From: Lentzea kentuckyensis
GTDB lineage: Bacteria > Actinomycetota > Actinomycetes > Mycobacteriales > Pseudonocardiaceae
Reading direction: 5' to 3'
Assembly: GCF_002150765.1 (NCBI RefSeq)
Contig: NZ_MUYM01000002.1
Span: 1-43,876, forward strand
DNA: 43,876 bases
Below the pieces are notes generated by a model that did no database searches, was not told where the DNA came from, and worked only from the letters and a program-made list of their open reading frames with translations. Positions 42,415-43,876 of this stretch are shown piece after piece (position 1 is the stretch's first letter; each line of letters starts with the position of its first letter). A program made the translations under genes and the position numbers.

Positions 42415-43805
42415 CAGGCGCTCGCCGTCCCCATCAGTTCCTCCACCGACTCCTCGACCATGGTCGCGAGAACGTCCACATCGGACATGGCGTCGCGGTC
42501 GCCGTTCAGCCCGAAGTAAACACCGCCGTCGTACGACGTCACCCCGATGGCCAGCGCCTGGTTCTTGGCGAGCGGGACGACCGGGAAGATCTCGGTCATT
42601 CTCGCCCCTGCCGCGTACAAAGGCACCTGCGGGCCGGGAACGTTCGTGACAATCACGTTGAACAGGCGGCGCGAGAACGACGACGCGGCGCGCGCGCCCA
42701 GTGCGTGCAGCGTGGGCGGTGCGAAGCCGGAGACCTTCACCAGTGCGTCGGCGGCGACGGACTGGCCGGATTCCTTGTGCGCGCGCATCGCGTGGCTCAC
42801 GTGATGCAGCCGCACGACCGGGTTCGGTTCGCCGACCGGGAGGTCCACCAGGTACGCGCTGACGTTGTTGCCGGAGTCCGGGTCGGCGTCGCGCACGCTC
42901 AGCGGTGCCATCGCCCGGATCGTGGTGCTGCCGGTGACGTTCTCGCCACGGCTGAGCAGCCAGTTCCTCATCGCGCCGCTCAACGCGGCGAGCACCACGT
43001 CGTTGACCGTGCCGCCGTGGGTCTTGCGGATGGCGCGCAGGTCGTCGAGCTGGGCGCGCGCGACGGCGAACCGGCGCTGGGGCGAGGTGATGCGGACGTT
43101 CAGTGGTGTGCCGGGCGCGGGCGTCGCGGCGGTGCGGACGGCCGAGGCGAGCACGCCGAACGCGTTGAAGACCTTCTCGACCGTGTTGACGGTGTCGAGT
43201 GCGGCGCTGCGGACGTTCTCCACGAGCTCGCCGGGACGCTGCACGATGTCGGTGACGGCGTCGGCCACGAGCTGCAGCGAACTGGGCTCCGGCTGCGGCA
43301 TCCAGAGGTTCTCGACGTTCGTCCGCGGCGACGGTGACACGTCCAGCATGACCTGGCCGATCTCCAGCGACCCGATGCCGTCGATCATGGCCTGGTGGGT
43401 CTTGGTGATGACCGCGGACTGGTTCTTGTCGAGGCCCTCGACCAGGTAGATCTCCCACAGCGGGCGGGAGTGGTCCAGCGGTCGCGACATCAGCCGCGCG
43501 ATCAGGTCGTGCAGCTGCGTCTGGTTGCCCGGCTTGGGCAGGGCGCTGCGGCGCACGTGGTAGGTGACGTCGAAGTCCGGGTCGTCGACCCAGACCGGGC
43601 GCGCGATGCGGCCGGGGACGTGCACGACCTTCTGCCGGTAGCGCGGCACGAGGCTGAGGCGTTGCTCGATGAGGTCGACGAGCTTGTCGTAGTCGAAGCC
43701 GGCCTTGGGCCGGCGGAACACGGCGACGCCGCCGACGTGCATCGGCGTCGTGGAGTCCTCCAGGTACAGGAACGAGGCGTCCAGCGCTGACAGTCGGTCC
43801 GGCAT
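42414..43805 (-). CDS. Wax ester synthase/diacylglycerol acyltransferase family protein
   Basis: 463 aa from ATG 43805. The opening MPDRLSALDASFLYLEDSTTPMH, the central NDVVLAALSGAMRNWL and FNVIVTNVPGPQVPLYAAGA are hallmarks of actinobacterial WS/DGATs that make triacylglycerol or wax esters. The active-site motif HHxxxDG reads HQAMIDG here (THQAMIDGIGS), so the second His, regarded as catalytic, is Gln. The enzyme may be weak, altered or inactive, although other features are intact. Confidence 0.9.
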   Translation of the reverse strand: MPDRLSALDASFLYLEDSTTPMHVGGVAVFRRPKAGFDYDKLVDLIEQRLSLVPRYRQKVVHVPGRIARPVWVDDPDFDVTYHVRRSALPKPGNQTQLHDLIARLMSRPLDHSRPLWEIYLVEGLDKNQSAVITKTHQAMIDGIGSLEIGQVMLDVSPSPRTNVENLWMPQPEPSSLQLVADAVTDIVQRPGELVENVRSAALDTVNTVEKVFNAFGVLASAVRTAATPAPGTPLNVRITSPQRRFAVARAQLDDLRAIRKTHGGTVNDVVLAALSGAMRNWLLSRGENVTGSTTIRAMAPLSVRDADPDSGNNVSAYLVDLPVGEPNPVVRLHHVSHAMRAHKESGQSVAADALVKVSGFAPPTLHALGARAASSFSRRLFNVIVTNVPGPQVPLYAAGARMTEIFPVVPLAKNQALAIGVTSYDGGVYFGLNGDRDAMSDVDVLATMVEESVEELMGTASA

Positions 43806-43876
43806 GCCGCCCAGCCTAGTGGCGCGTCCCGGAAAGGTGGCGTTTTGTCGGGTCCGGAGGGACGGACTTCCGCGAC

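Overview
The window is high-GC DNA from an actinobacterium. The evidence is WhiB1, a SigH/RsrA pair, PdtaS, ribosomal protein bL37, Ni-superoxide dismutase, many GTG/TTG starts and probable leaderless genes. Gene content and the long palindromic intergenic terminators fit the order Pseudonocardiales (Lentzea/Saccharothrix-like), but that placement is inference. Most of the window is chromosomal; the only recognisable mobile element is an IS110-family copy at the left edge.

Layout. 1-1510: IS110-family element ending 15 bp before a complete haloalkane dehalogenase gene and a coupled acetyltransferase. 3.4-6.7 kb: four-gene osmoprotectant (betaine/choline type) ABC importer operon. 6.8-8.4 kb: BpsA-like branched polyamine synthase. 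8.5-11.7 kb: multi-PAS GGDEF-EAL c-di-GMP protein. 11.9-13.1 kb: malic enzyme. 13.4-14.8 kb: an NDP-sugar epimerase, then divergent sodX/sodN. 15.0-17.3 kb: large TIR-NB-ARC-TPR STAND protein. 17.3-26.5 kb: accessory and secreted functions (885-aa alpha/beta hydrolase, GH28-like pectinolytic protein, trypsin-like protease, DUF574 methyltransferase), a histidine phosphatase/diamine acetyltransferase pair, and a 160-bp element with 19-bp perfect inverted ends.

26.8-36.3 kb is a conserved actinobacterial block: lipid kinase, whiB1, pdtaS, bL37, rsrA-sigH, ybaK, SRAP, aroA, rsgA. From memory it parallels the M. tuberculosis Rv3218-Rv3228 neighbourhood. It carries strong regulatory signals: two perfect GTGA-N6-TCAC CRP-type sites exactly 50 bp apart before whiB1, a SigH-type GGAAT promoter overlapping the 5' end of sigH, a CTG start for pdtaS, and a partial LexA-like site before the SRAP gene. 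36.3-43.8 kb holds two tandem DUF3558 lipoproteins sharing a 44-bp identical segment, a nucleotide-sugar-epimerase-like protein, a secreted ricin-type lectin, proline-catabolism pruA, a VOC protein/GNAT pair, and a WS/DGAT-like acyltransferase with a DUF6912 partner.

The items most worth a second look are the orphan TIR-NB-ARC-TPR protein, the 160-bp foldback element, the dual CRP sites of whiB1, the CTG start of pdtaS, the BpsA-like protein, and the RBS-embedding hairpin before the c-di-GMP gene. No tRNA, rRNA, CRISPR array or prophage was seen.
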